Below are positions 1-10,726 of a stretch of DNA of 48,861 nt, piece after piece. Where the stretch lies: assembly GCA_944375795.1 (NCBI GenBank), contig CALWAU010000040.1:1-48861 (forward strand), given 5' to 3'. The notes below the pieces were generated by a model that saw only the letters and a list, made by a program, of their open reading frames with translations, searched no databases and was not told the origin of the DNA. Within the stretch, counting starts at the first letter, position 1. Each line of letters begins with the position of its first letter. Position numbers and translations under genes: made by a program. Source of the stretch: an uncultured Clostridia bacterium (lineage in GTDB: Bacteria > Bacillota > Clostridia > Christensenellales > Borkfalkiaceae).

Positions 1-108
1 GCGGGGGCGCTTTCGATGTGCGTCGTTCCTTACCTGCTGCCCGATCTCGTCAAAATTGTCGCCGCCGTTCTGATTGTGTCCGCGATGAAAAAGTACGTGC
101 GGAAGTAG
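1..108 (+). CDS. bioY: BioY biotin ECF transporter S component, C-terminal end (partial)
   Basis: The first 35 codons, read from base 1, form an open frame ending in TAG at 106-108; the start lies outside the window. The peptide has a hydrophobic helix, the sequence PYLLPDLVKIV, and a short basic tail (KKYVRK). The pattern P-x-x-x-x-D-L-x-K-I-V before the last helix is typical of the BioY C-terminus. BioY is the membrane substrate-binding unit of the energy-coupling-factor biotin importer. A BirA-like protein 2 kb away fits a biotin theme. Only the tail is visible, so the call rests on this pattern and on context. Confidence 0.6.
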   Translation, partial: AGALSMCVVPYLLPDLVKIVAAVLIVSAMKKYVRK

Positions 109-148
109 TTTGCGCGCTTCGCCCCTCTGAAACGGATGCCCTCGCAGA

Positions 149-192
149 CAATCCCCCCTTCACTTTCCCCCCTTTACACAAGGGGGGCTTGT
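149..192. repeat. Inverted-orientation copy of the palindromic repeat, terminator-like hairpin after bioY
   Basis: An 8-bp stem of C-run against G-run (167-174 with 180-187, loop TACAC) is followed by CTTGTTTTA. It reads as a reverse-orientation, shortened relative of the type III repeat at 311-364, with CAATCCC at the left and CTTTACACAAGG in the middle. It could terminate bioY transcription. Confidence 0.5.
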
Positions 193-310
193 TTTATGGT
201 ATTCCTTCCATTCGCACAGGGGGCTTGTGCGGTGTTTCCCTCTCCTTCGGCAAAAAGGGGAGACCGAGAAGAGGCTCCTTTTGCAAAGGGGCGGCAAAGC
301 GGCTTTTTTT

Positions 311-600
311 CAAGGCTCCTTTGTGTAAAGGGAGCTGTCTGCCACAGGCAGACTGAGGGATTGTTTTGCGGCTGTCGCCGTCTGACCGCTTTCGCGGTAG
401 AGGCGCAAACCTTCGGTTTGCTTTTGGGGGGGACAGGGTTGCGGCTGTCGCCGTCTGACCGCTTGCGCGGTAGAGGCGCAAACCTGCGGTTTGCTTTCAT
501 GGAGGGCCTTTTGCGGGCTCCGCCCTGCACCCGCAAGGGACAGTGTCCCTTGACCCTTTTTCGGGGCTCCTTTGTGCAAAGCGGGGCTTTTGCGGGCTCC
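311..600. repeat. Composite non-coding palindromic repeat region (modules III, I, I, II)
   Basis: No credible gene lies in 109-690. The stretch is a mosaic of modules that recur at 15.53-15.70 kb and 20.74-21.25 kb. Module III is 311-364 (CTTTGTGTAAAGGGAGCTG, a small palindrome, then ACTGAGGGATTG). Module I occurs twice (about 369-425 and 440-500: ACCGC..GCGGT, then GCGCAAACC and GGTTTGC). Module II is about 511-562 (GCGGGCTCCGCCCTG, ACCCGCAAGGGACA, TGTCCCTTGACCC). Each module is rich in inverted repeats and sits between operons, as REP-like elements do. Long open frames across it are by-products of GC-rich repeats. Confidence 0.75.
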
Positions 601-630
601 GCTCTCCCGTGCGAGGAGCACGGAGACAGA

Positions 631-680
631 AAAAATTCAGCCGGTTTCTTTCATGCAAAGAAACCGGCTGAAACAATTTT
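631..680 (-). terminator. Intrinsic terminator of the SPFH/RHH operon
   Basis: A perfect 16-bp stem (636-651 with 657-672) encloses a 5-nt loop. Read on the minus strand the stem is followed by TTTTTC, directly after the stop of the RHH gene. On the plus strand the hairpin is followed by a weaker T stretch. Confidence 0.85.
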
Positions 681-690
681 CAGGGCCCGG

Positions 691-891
691 TCATATATCC
701 AGCTCGGGCGGGACGTCGATTTGATCGGAAACGTATTTTCCGTTCTTTTTTCTCTGGCGGACGCATTCGGATAAAAGATACTCGATTTGCCCGTTTACCG
801 AGCGGAAATCGTCCTCTGCCCAGGCGGCGATGGCGTCGTACAGCTTGGGGGAGAGGCGTAAGGGCACCTGCTTTTTGCGGCTGTCGTCCAT
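691..891 (-). CDS. Arc/MetJ-like ribbon-helix-helix protein
   Basis: This 66-residue protein has the layout of a small ribbon-helix-helix DNA-binding protein. A beta strand with alternating residues ([12 protein letters not shown], about 8-19) is followed by two helices with the motif [11 protein letters not shown] (about 30-40) and a basic end (RQRKK). The phrase R-S-x-N-x-Q-I is typical of Arc-like proteins. Its ATG (889-891) lies one base past the TGA of the SPFH gene, so the two are almost certainly co-transcribed and coupled; a strong terminator follows. It may autoregulate the operon, but no operator is evident. An accessory partner of the SPFH protein is also possible. Confidence 0.8.
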   Translation of the reverse strand: MDDSRKKQVPLRLSPKLYDAIAAWAEDDFRSVNGQIEYLLSECVRQRKKNGKYVSDQIDVPPELDI

Positions 892-892
892 T

Positions 893-1888
893 TCAGTACA
901 GACTGCCCGAATTTACGACGGGCTGGGCGTCGTGGTTGCCGCACAGGACGACGAGAAGATTGGATACCATCGCCGCTTTCCGCTCCTCGTCCAGCGTCAC
1001 CACGTTGTTTTCGTTCAGGCGTTCGAGCGCCATTTCCACCATGCCGACCGCGCCGTCCACGATCATTTTCCGCGCGTCGATGATGGCGGAAGCCTGCTGG
1101 CGCTGCAGCATCACCGCCGCGATTTCCGGCGCGTATGCGAGATAGGTGATGCGCGCTTCGATTACCTCGATGCCCGCTTCGTTCACGCGGGATTGGATCT
1201 CGTCGCGGATGCGGGAGGCGACCACCTCGCTCGAACCCCGCAGGCTGCCCTCGTCGGCCACGCCGTCGCCCGTCGTGTCCACGCCCGGCGCGACGTCGTA
1301 GGGGTAGATGCGGACGATGTTGCGGAGGGCACTGTCACATTGCAGGGAAAGATATTCCTTGTAATTGTCCACGTTAAACACCGCTTTCGCCGTATCCACC
1401 ACCTTCCACGTCACCGCGATCCCGATTTCCACGGGGTTGCCGAGACAGTCGTTGATCTTCTGGCGGTTGTTGTTGAGGGTCATGATTTTCAGCGAAATTT
1501 TCTTGCTCGAAAGCTCCGCCGCTTCCGCGCTATCCTTCGCCGCCCCCAATACCGCCTGCTTTACGTCGCCGCTCTGATTGAGCTTGGTCTTGGCGGCGGG
1601 ATTCACCGCCGAGCTGAAGGGATTGACGTAATAAAAGCCTTCCCCTTTCAGCGAGCCGATATATTTGCCGAACAGCGTCAGGACCAACGCTTCCTGCGGC
1701 TTGAGGATCTTCAGACCCGGCATCAGCACGAAATCGACGACCAGAAGAATAAAACCGACGACGGAGACGGCGATGACGTCCGCGACCGCGCCGCCGATGA
1801 TCAGCCCGACGGACAGCGCAAACAGCAGCACGATGACGGCCAGCATGGACATGCCGTGCTTCTTGTTGTTGAGTTGAATTTCCTGCAT
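893..1888 (-). CDS. SPFH/band 7 domain membrane protein
   Basis: The 331-residue protein starts with a short cytosolic tail and two closely spaced hydrophobic segments (about 15-37 and 38-58). An SPFH (stomatin/prohibitin/flotillin) domain follows, with the typical entry region [15 protein letters not shown] and GFYYVNPF, then a helical tail rich in Ala, Glu and Arg ([20 protein letters not shown]). Such proteins form oligomeric membrane scaffolds. The start has a good ribosome site (AAGGAG, 9 nt upstream) and a consensus promoter. An RHH regulator follows by one base. Flotillin-like roles are inferred from the family; the protein lacks the long coiled-coil tail of classical flotillins. Confidence 0.88.
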   Translation of the reverse strand: MQEIQLNNKKHGMSMLAVIVLLFALSVGLIIGGAVADVIAVSVVGFILLVVDFVLMPGLKILKPQEALVLTLFGKYIGSLKGEGFYYVNPFSSAVNPAAKTKLNQSGDVKQAVLGAAKDSAEAAELSSKKISLKIMTLNNNRQKINDCLGNPVEIGIAVTWKVVDTAKAVFNVDNYKEYLSLQCDSALRNIVRIYPYDVAPGVDTTGDGVADEGSLRGSSEVVASRIRDEIQSRVNEAGIEVIEARITYLAYAPEIAAVMLQRQQASAIIDARKMIVDGAVGMVEMALERLNENNVVTLDEERKAAMVSNLLVVLCGNHDAQPVVNSGSLY

Positions 1889-1920
1889 AAATTTTCTCCT
1901 TATATTTTATTGATATCAAA

Positions 1921-1949
1921 ATAATATCACAATAATTTTATTTTGTCAA
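1921..1949 (-). promoter_or_regulatory. SigA-type promoter of the SPFH/RHH operon
   Basis: On the minus strand TTGACA (1949-1944) and TATTAT (1926-1921) are separated by 17 bp, about 30 bp upstream of the SPFH start. The rest of the 1889-2230 gap holds only the birA terminator hairpin. Confidence 0.75.
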
Positions 1950-2144
1950 TCGAAATGCGCAAAAAAGGGAAAAAATTTTTTTGCGTATCTTTTGGGAGAA
2001 ACTTCCGTGTCGGATTGTTCTTTCGACGGGGAAACGGAAGGGAGCTGCGCCGATGACGATTTCGGGAGAATACGGGACCGGCGATAAAGCCGCAGGGCAG
2101 GATGCTGTTTTAAGAAATTGTATATGTCATATAGGACAAACGGA

Positions 2145-2170
2145 ACCCCGCAGGCAAACGCCTGCGGGGT
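2145..2170 (-). terminator. Terminator-like hairpin after the birA-like gene
   Basis: An 11-bp GC-rich stem (2145-2155 with 2160-2170, loop AAAC) lies about 60 bp past the birA stop. The T tract on the minus strand is weak (TTCCGTTTGTC), so termination may be inefficient. Confidence 0.6.
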
Positions 2171-2230
2171 GAATTTCAATGGCGGAGCATATGCGGGCCA
2201 AAGGGGGCGGAAGCGTCTTTTCGCCGCTTT

Positions 2231-2941
2231 TCAGAGGGGCGCGGAAAGGGCGGACAGTATGGCGGCCGAGAGCGCCGCACAGAGGGAAACGCGGGTGGGA
2301 AAGCGCTCCCGGGCCGCGGGAGGAAGGTATTGCGGGTATACGCCGACGCCCGCGATACAGCTGCGGATGCCGTCGGGATCGGAAAGGTATTCGACGAGCA
2401 TGCCGCACAGTTTGGTCCCGTCCGAAAAAATTTCGTTGTCGCGCAAGGTCCCGCCGAGTACCGAACGGACCGCCCCGTAAATTTTTTCCGACAGCGCGTC
2501 CGCTTCTCGCGCCGGGGCGCGGGGAAAGAGGAGCAGGGACATATATACCCCGCCCGTTTCGGAAGGGAACGCCTTTCCCCGCCTGGCTCTGCCCGCCGTC
2601 TGGCGCTCGGCAAGCACGAGAGAAGGTGCGGTTTCCCCTTCGGCGAGAAGGCGTTCCGCATAGGCGTTTGTGGAGGGCAGGGCTGAGACGACGTAAATTT
2701 TGACGCCCGGAAACCCCGCCTCGGAGAGGAGGCGGGACAGTTCGTCTCCGTCCGCCACGTCGGAGAGCAGAAGGCGATAGCCCGCTTTTGGTGCCCCCTC
2801 GATGCGGTAGCCCTCTTTCCGGAGGGCGGAGACGGCCTTCCACACGGCGGCGCGGGTGACGCCGAACATCTCCGCCAGCGCCTGTCCCGAGAGCGTCCCG
2901 CGGCGTTTGAGTTGTGTCAGGATATCCGTTTTGAGGCTCAT
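2231..2941 (-). CDS. birA: BirA-like protein: HTH plus altered biotin-protein ligase domain
   Basis: BirA joins biotin to carboxylase carrier proteins and, with an HTH domain, represses biotin genes. This 236-residue protein has the winged HTH (residues 1-60: LSGQALAEMFGVTRAAVWK), the STN motif (90-92) and the nucleotide loop as TAGRARRGKAF (116-125) in place of the usual GRGRRGR-W. The KWPND motif expected near residue 168 is absent; the chain passes from VLGGTLRDNE straight to DGTKLCGMLVEY, which keeps the later lysine (K177). It ends at residue 236, without the usual C-terminal SH3-like domain of roughly 50 residues. The start chosen is ATG 2941; a GTG at 2947 is in frame. It may be a regulator with reduced or no ligase activity. 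Confidence 0.8.
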   Translation of the reverse strand: MSLKTDILTQLKRRGTLSGQALAEMFGVTRAAVWKAVSALRKEGYRIEGAPKAGYRLLLSDVADGDELSRLLSEAGFPGVKIYVVSALPSTNAYAERLLAEGETAPSLVLAERQTAGRARRGKAFPSETGGVYMSLLLFPRAPAREADALSEKIYGAVRSVLGGTLRDNEIFSDGTKLCGMLVEYLSDPDGIRSCIAGVGVYPQYLPPAARERFPTRVSLCAALSAAILSALSAPL

Positions 2942-2952
2942 GATCACGCTAT

Positions 2953-2981
2953 ATTATAAACCCAAACGGGGGAAATGTCAA
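2953..2981 (-). promoter_or_regulatory. Consensus SigA promoter of birA, giving a near-leaderless mRNA
   Basis: TTGACA (2981-2976), a 17-bp spacer and TATAAT (2958-2953) match the consensus exactly on the minus strand. The -10 ends only 11 bp before ATG 2941, so transcription should start at about 2946, on the GTG or a few bases before the ATG. No ribosome-binding site can fit. Confidence 0.85.
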
Positions 2982-3031
2982 GAAAGGAATGAAAAAGACA
3001 GAATTTTTCCCGAAAACGGCGCGAAAACGCT

Positions 3032-3059
3032 TTGATTTTCCGCACAAATATTGTAAAAT
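3032..3059 (+). promoter_or_regulatory. Probable secA promoter
   Basis: TTGATT (3032-3037), a 16-bp spacer and TGTAAAAT (-10 TAAAAT at 3054-3059) lie about 110 bp upstream of secA. The predicted leader is very GC-rich and contains short inverted repeats. Confidence 0.55.
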
Positions 3060-3168
3060 AGAATGTGCATGAATGCGCGGCCGCGGCGCGGGGAACCGCA
3101 TTCCCGCAAAAAGCGGGGCGGCGGGGCGCCGGAGCGCGAAAAAATAACCAATTCGGAGTTCAGTATCG

Positions 3169-6249
<3,081 letters not shown>

Positions 6250-6268
6250 GCGCGGTTTCAGGAGGATT

Positions 6269-7366
6269 ATGTTCAAGGCAGACGATTACAGATTGAAGAT
6301 ACAGGGAATGCGTTCGGTGCTGGACGAGGCGGGCTACGCGCTCGACCTCGACAACCAGCGCGCGCGCCTGGAGGAGCTCAGAAAGGAGCAGGAAAAGCCG
6401 GAGGTCTGGCAGGATTTGGAAAAATCCGCGAAGATCGGGCGGGAGATCTCCCATATCGAAAACAAAATTTCCGCTTACGAAAAGAGCGAATCGGCGCTGA
6501 AAGACGCGGGCGAGGTGATCGACCTCATCGAGGAGACGGGGGACGAAAGCCTGATTCCCGAGCTGGACAATATGCTGCAGACGGCGGACAAGGACATCGA
6601 GGACATGCGCATCCGCACTCTGCTGAAAGGCCCGTACGATTCCCATAACGCCCTGCTTGCGCTGCACGCGGGCGCGGGCGGGACGGAGGCTTGCGACTGG
6701 TGCGCGATGCTGTACAGAATGTACACGAGATATTGCGAAAAGATGGGCTTCAAGGTGTACGAACTCGACCGCGAGCCCGGCGAAGAAGCGGGCATCAAGA
6801 GCGTCGATTTCCGCGTGGAGGGCGAAAATGCCTACGGCTATCTGAAGGCGGAAATGGGGGTGCATCGGCTGGTGCGCATTTCTCCGTTCGACGCCAACAA
6901 GCGCCGGCATACCTCCTTCTGCTCGCTGGAAGTCATGCCCGAGGTCGAGGACGACAACGAAGTGGAGATCAAGGACGACGATATCCGCATCGACATCTAC
7001 CATTCGGGCGGGGCCGGGGGCCAGAACGTCAACAAGGTGGCCTCGGCGGTTCGCATCACCCACTACCCGACGGGCATCGTCGTGCAGTGCCAGAACGAGC
7101 GTTCGCAGCTCCAGAACAAGGAAATGTGCTTCAAGATGCTTCGCTCCAAGCTGCTCGAAAAGAAGATAGAGGAGCGCCAGGCGGAAGCGGACGCGATGAA
7201 GGGAGACGTCAAAAAGATAGAGTGGGGCTCGCAGATACGTTCCTATGTGTTCTGCCCCTACACGATGGCCAAGGATCACCGCACGGGCTACGAAAAGGGA
7301 GATATCCAGGCGGTGATGGACGGCGATATCCAGGGCTTTATCATCGATTATCTGAAAAAGACCTGA
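6269..7366 (+). CDS. prfB: Peptide chain release factor 2
   Basis: RF2 recognises UGA and UAA stop codons and triggers peptide release. The UGA-specific SPF tripeptide (205-207) and the catalytic GGQ (250-252, in GAGGQNVN) are both visible, and the length of 365 residues is standard. CAGGAGGATT lies just before the ATG and 19 nt separate it from secA, so the pair forms an operon. The programmed +1 frameshift found early in most prfB genes (CUU UGA C) is absent: the matching position at 6341 reads CTC GAC CTC GAC and the frame is open throughout. Confidence 0.97.
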   Translation: MFKADDYRLKIQGMRSVLDEAGYALDLDNQRARLEELRKEQEKPEVWQDLEKSAKIGREISHIENKISAYEKSESALKDAGEVIDLIEETGDESLIPELDNMLQTADKDIEDMRIRTLLKGPYDSHNALLALHAGAGGTEACDWCAMLYRMYTRYCEKMGFKVYELDREPGEEAGIKSVDFRVEGENAYGYLKAEMGVHRLVRISPFDANKRRHTSFCSLEVMPEVEDDNEVEIKDDDIRIDIYHSGGAGGQNVNKVASAVRITHYPTGIVVQCQNERSQLQNKEMCFKMLRSKLLEKKIEERQAEADAMKGDVKKIEWGSQIRSYVFCPYTMAKDHRTGYEKGDIQAVMDGDIQGFIIDYLKKT

Positions 7367-7488
7367 CGGGATACTTTGCCCGCGCTTTTTTCCGAAAAAG
7401 ATAAAAGGACGGGGCAGGGCAGAGACGACGGAAAAGTGGCTTTCGGTTTTCCCCGGAAGCCGCTTTTCAAAGGAAAGAATTTTCGGCC

Positions 7489-8553
7489 ATGTATACACCT
7501 TATGCACCCACAATTTTACGGCGGGAGGAACCCGTCATTTTGGGCATCGAATCCTCCTGCGACGAGACGGCCGCCGCTGTCGTGCGCGGGCGTACCGTCT
7601 TGTCCGACGAAATCGCTTCGTCGGCGGACGTGCAGTCCCTTTACGGCGGCGTAGTGCCGGAGATCGCCTCCCGCGCCCATACCGAGGCGGTTTCCGCCGT
7701 GGTGGAGCGCGCCGTGAAAAAGGCGGGCATCGGATACGGAGATCTGGACGCCGTCGCCGTCACTTACGGCGCGGGGCTTTTGGGCGCGTTGCTCGTCGGG
7801 GTGTCCTTTGCCAAGGCGTTCGCCTATGCGCTGAACAAACCCCTCATCGCGGCGGACCATATCCGCGGGCATCTCGCCGCCGCCTATACCTGCGCGCCCG
7901 ATTTGGAGCCGCCCTTCGTCACCCTGCTCGCCAGCGGCGGGCACACGGCCGTCCTGTACGCCGAGTCGGAGGGGAAATTCAGGATACTCGGCGCGACGCT
8001 GGACGACGCGGCGGGCGAGGCGTTCGACAAGGTGGCGCGGGTTTTGGGCCTGAAATACCCGGGCGGGCCCAACATCGAGCGGTGCATCCGCGAGGGGAAC
8101 GGGAAACCCGTCATCCCCATGCCGAAAATGCTGAAGGGGGGCGGCGGCTATAATTTTTCGTACAGCGGATTGAAAACGGCGGTCATCAATTACTGCCACA
8201 CGATGGAACAGAAGGGGCTGCCCTATTCCAAGGCGGACGTGGCGGCGTCCTTTCAGTGCGCGGCGGTGGACGTCCTCGTCGACAAGACGATGGAGGCCGC
8301 GAGGGAAACGGGGGTGCACACCGTGACGGCGGGCGGCGGCGTCGCGGCCAATTCTTACTTGCGCCAACGGCTTTCCGAGGCCTGCGAGGCGGCGGGGCTT
8401 CGGCTTGTGCTTCCCGAAAAGAGGCTGTGCACGGACAACGCGGCGATGATCGCCGCGGAGGGCGCGGTGCAATACCGCCTCGGGAATTTTGCGAAAATGG
8501 ACCTGAATGCGAAGGCGTCCGTTCCGCTGGCGGCGACGCTCGGCGGACACTGA
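7489..8553 (+). CDS. tsaD: tRNA N6-threonylcarbamoyladenosine synthase TsaD
   Basis: TsaD transfers threonylcarbamoyl to A37 of ANN-decoding tRNAs, working with TsaB and TsaE. The signature GIESSCDETAAAVV starts at residue 19, and metal-binding histidines H124 and H128 lie in ADHIRGHLAAAY. LLASGGHT and the C-terminal DNAAMIAAEGA motif are also present. The ATG at 7489 gives a 15-residue extension before the conserved core. GGGAGG at 7523-7528 could instead serve an ATT (7537) or TTG (7540) start right at the core, which would match homologues better. The 7367-7488 gap shows no clear terminator. The next gene follows after 9 bases. Confidence 0.95.
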   Translation: MYTPYAPTILRREEPVILGIESSCDETAAAVVRGRTVLSDEIASSADVQSLYGGVVPEIASRAHTEAVSAVVERAVKKAGIGYGDLDAVAVTYGAGLLGALLVGVSFAKAFAYALNKPLIAADHIRGHLAAAYTCAPDLEPPFVTLLASGGHTAVLYAESEGKFRILGATLDDAAGEAFDKVARVLGLKYPGGPNIERCIREGNGKPVIPMPKMLKGGGGYNFSYSGLKTAVINYCHTMEQKGLPYSKADVAASFQCAAVDVLVDKTMEAARETGVHTVTAGGGVAANSYLRQRLSEACEAAGLRLVLPEKRLCTDNAAMIAAEGAVQYRLGNFAKMDLNAKASVPLAATLGGH

Positions 8554-8562
8554 GGAGGGAAT

Positions 8563-9588
8563 ATGGAAATTCTGGATGTTCTGCTCGATGCGCTGCTGGA
8601 CACGCTTAAGCTTCTGCCCCCTCTGATCCTCATCTATATCGTCATCGAACTCATCGAGCACAAGACCAAACTCAACGGCCCGAACAACCGCCTGAACGGA
8701 AAATTGGGGCCGCTGATCGGCGCGGCGACGGGGCTCATTCCCCAATGCGGCTTCTCGGTGATGGCGGCGAAGCTGTTCGAGCGGAAATACATCACGACGG
8801 GGACGCTGCTCGCGATCTTTCTCGCCACCAGCGACGAGGCGTTTATCATTCTCCTCTCCTCCGGCAGGGGCGCGGTGTGGCTGCTGCCCCTCATCGTGCT
8901 GAAAATTTTCGTCGGCGTCGCCGCGGGCTATGCCGCGGACGGCATACTCCGGCTCGCGGGGCGCAGGCGGGTGGTATCTTCGGCGGGAAAGGCGCTCGAC
9001 GCCGCGCGCGCCGCGGAAGGGGAGGCGCAGGGGCACGCCTGCGCGGAGGAAGATTGCGGACACGGGCATGACCATGACGACCACGACCACGACCGCGACC
9101 GCGGCGCCCATGCGCTGTTCATGCAGCGGGAGGAGGAAAAGGAATTTGAATGCACCTCCTGCGGCCGCGTGCACGACGAGGCCAGACCGGTGATGACATA
9201 CGTCGTATCCCCCCTCTTGCATTCGCTGAAAGTGGCGCTGTTTATCCTCATCGTCAACGTCGTGCTCGGCCTCATCATCTATGGGGTGACGGAGGACAGG
9301 TTCTTCTCTTTCATGGAAAGAAATCTGTTCGTTCAGCCGCTCATCACTTCCCTGGTGGGGCTAATTCCCAACTGTGCGTCCAGCGTCGTCATTACGGAAT
9401 GTTTTTTGCAGGGCGGGATTTCCTTCGGTTCGTGCGCGGCGGGGCTGTGCGCCAACGCGGGGATGGGATTCGTCGTCCTTCTGAAAAACGTGCGCGAGTG
9501 GAAGCGCAATCTCGCGCTGGTGCTGGTGTGCTATCTCATTTCGGTGCTGGTCGGCGTCGCGGTGAACGGAGTTCTCGCGGCGGTGTGA
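8563..9588 (+). CDS. Putative heavy-metal/manganese exporter (ArsP_2-like), His-rich loop
   Basis: The 341-residue membrane protein has two related halves around a hydrophilic centre. The first half contains GLIPQCGFS (57-65) and the second GLIPNCASS (266-274), at matching places in similar hydrophobic arrays, indicating an internal duplication. The central loop (about 158-205) is rich in His, Asp and Cys (GHGHDHDDHDHD, then CTSC). This fits the putative 10-TM metal exporter family often labelled putative manganese transporter. The metal is not provable from sequence, and no yybP-ykoY riboswitch fits in the 9-nt gap after tsaD. AGGAGGG precedes the ATG. Confidence 0.75.
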   Translation: MEILDVLLDALLDTLKLLPPLILIYIVIELIEHKTKLNGPNNRLNGKLGPLIGAATGLIPQCGFSVMAAKLFERKYITTGTLLAIFLATSDEAFIILLSSGRGAVWLLPLIVLKIFVGVAAGYAADGILRLAGRRRVVSSAGKALDAARAAEGEAQGHACAEEDCGHGHDHDDHDHDRDRGAHALFMQREEEKEFECTSCGRVHDEARPVMTYVVSPLLHSLKVALFILIVNVVLGLIIYGVTEDRFFSFMERNLFVQPLITSLVGLIPNCASSVVITECFLQGGISFGSCAAGLCANAGMGFVVLLKNVREWKRNLALVLVCYLISVLVGVAVNGVLAAV

Positions 9589-9634
9589 CGATTTTCTTCC
9601 CGCGCAGAGCGGGAAACATACTTCGGAGACGGTC

Positions 9635-10693
9635 ATGAAATCATTTTTAAGCGAATTTATTTCTTCTCTCACCCCCTATACGGCGGGGGAGCAGCCGCAG
9701 GATCGGCGGTACGTGAAGCTGAACACCAACGAAAATCCCTATCCGCCCTCCCCGGGGGCGGAAGAGGCGCTGCGCTCCTTCGACGGGGCGAAGCTGCGGC
9801 TGTATCCCTCTCCGAATGCCGACGCTTTGCGGGACGCGATCGCCCGCGCCGAGGGCGTGGAACGGGAAAACGTGTTTTGCGGCAACGGGAGCGACGAGGT
9901 GCTTGCGCTCTGCATTCCCGCCTTTTTCGATAAGGAGGGAGAGGGCGCGGCGTTTGCGGACATCACGTATTCTTTTTATCCCGTGTTCTGCGATTTCTTT
10001 TCCGTGCCCTATCGCATCGTGCCGTTAAAGGAGGACTATACGATGGACCTCGCGGCCTTTTCGCGCCTGCGCTGTAAAGGGATCTTGCTCACCAATCCCA
10101 ACGCGCCGACGGGGATCGGGATAAATCGGGATACCATGGATGCGTTCATCGCCGAAAACCCCGACAAACTCATCATCGCGGACGAGGCGTATATGGGCTT
10201 TTACGGCGAAAGCGCCGTGCCGCTCGTAAAGAAGTATTCCAATCTTTTGGTCGTCAAGACCTTTTCCAAATACTACGCGCTGGCGGGGATACGCTGCGGT
10301 TACGCCGTGGGAAATCCGGAGTTGATCCGCGGGCTGTTCGCCGCGAAGGACTGTTTCAATTCCTATCCCGTGGACGCGCTCTGCCAGGCGGTATGCGCGG
10401 CGGCGGTGTCGGATGCGGACTATTACGCGGCGGCCGCGGAAAAGGTGAAATCGGAGCGCACCCGCCTGCGTCAGGAGCTCGTGAAGCTGGGCTTTTTCGT
10501 GCCCGAGAGCGCCGCCAATTTCCTGTTTGCCGGGCACCCCAAGGGCGGGGAGTTCATCTATCGCGGGCTGAAGGAGCGGGGGGTGCTCGTCCGCTTCTGG
10601 AACACGGACAAGCTGAAAAATTTCTGCCGCATCACGGTGGGCACGCCCGAGGAGGACGACGCACTGTTGTCCGCCCTGCGGGAAATGCTCTGA
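9635..10693 (+). CDS. hisC: Histidinol-phosphate aminotransferase family (PLP class I/II)
   Basis: The 352-residue protein is a fold-type I PLP aminotransferase. LNTNENPYPPSP (29-40) is the substrate-lid region typical of HisC, TNPNAPTG (153-160) and ADEAY (182-186) contact PLP, and the Schiff-base lysine is K212 in TFSKYYALAGIRCGY. HisC converts imidazole-acetol phosphate to histidinol phosphate using glutamate; close relatives act on aromatic amino acids or in cobalamin synthesis. No other his genes are nearby, so the substrate is uncertain. GGAG lies about 8 nt before the ATG. Confidence 0.85.
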   Translation: MKSFLSEFISSLTPYTAGEQPQDRRYVKLNTNENPYPPSPGAEEALRSFDGAKLRLYPSPNADALRDAIARAEGVERENVFCGNGSDEVLALCIPAFFDKEGEGAAFADITYSFYPVFCDFFSVPYRIVPLKEDYTMDLAAFSRLRCKGILLTNPNAPTGIGINRDTMDAFIAENPDKLIIADEAYMGFYGESAVPLVKKYSNLLVVKTFSKYYALAGIRCGYAVGNPELIRGLFAAKDCFNSYPVDALCQAVCAAAVSDADYYAAAAEKVKSERTRLRQELVKLGFFVPESAANFLFAGHPKGGEFIYRGLKERGVLVRFWNTDKLKNFCRITVGTPEEDDALLSALREML

Positions 10694-10726
10694 AAGGGCG
10701 GCCCCGGCGGGGGCGGACGGAGGATT

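Noticed and set aside
136..774. Open frames of up to 212 codons in the first intergenic region
   Set aside because: They consist of palindromic repeat modules in several frames on both strands, with no ribosome site, and recur wherever the repeats occur.
1946..2179. A 77-codon frame between the SPFH and birA genes
   Set aside because: It spans the SPFH promoter and the birA hairpin and has no plausible protein features.
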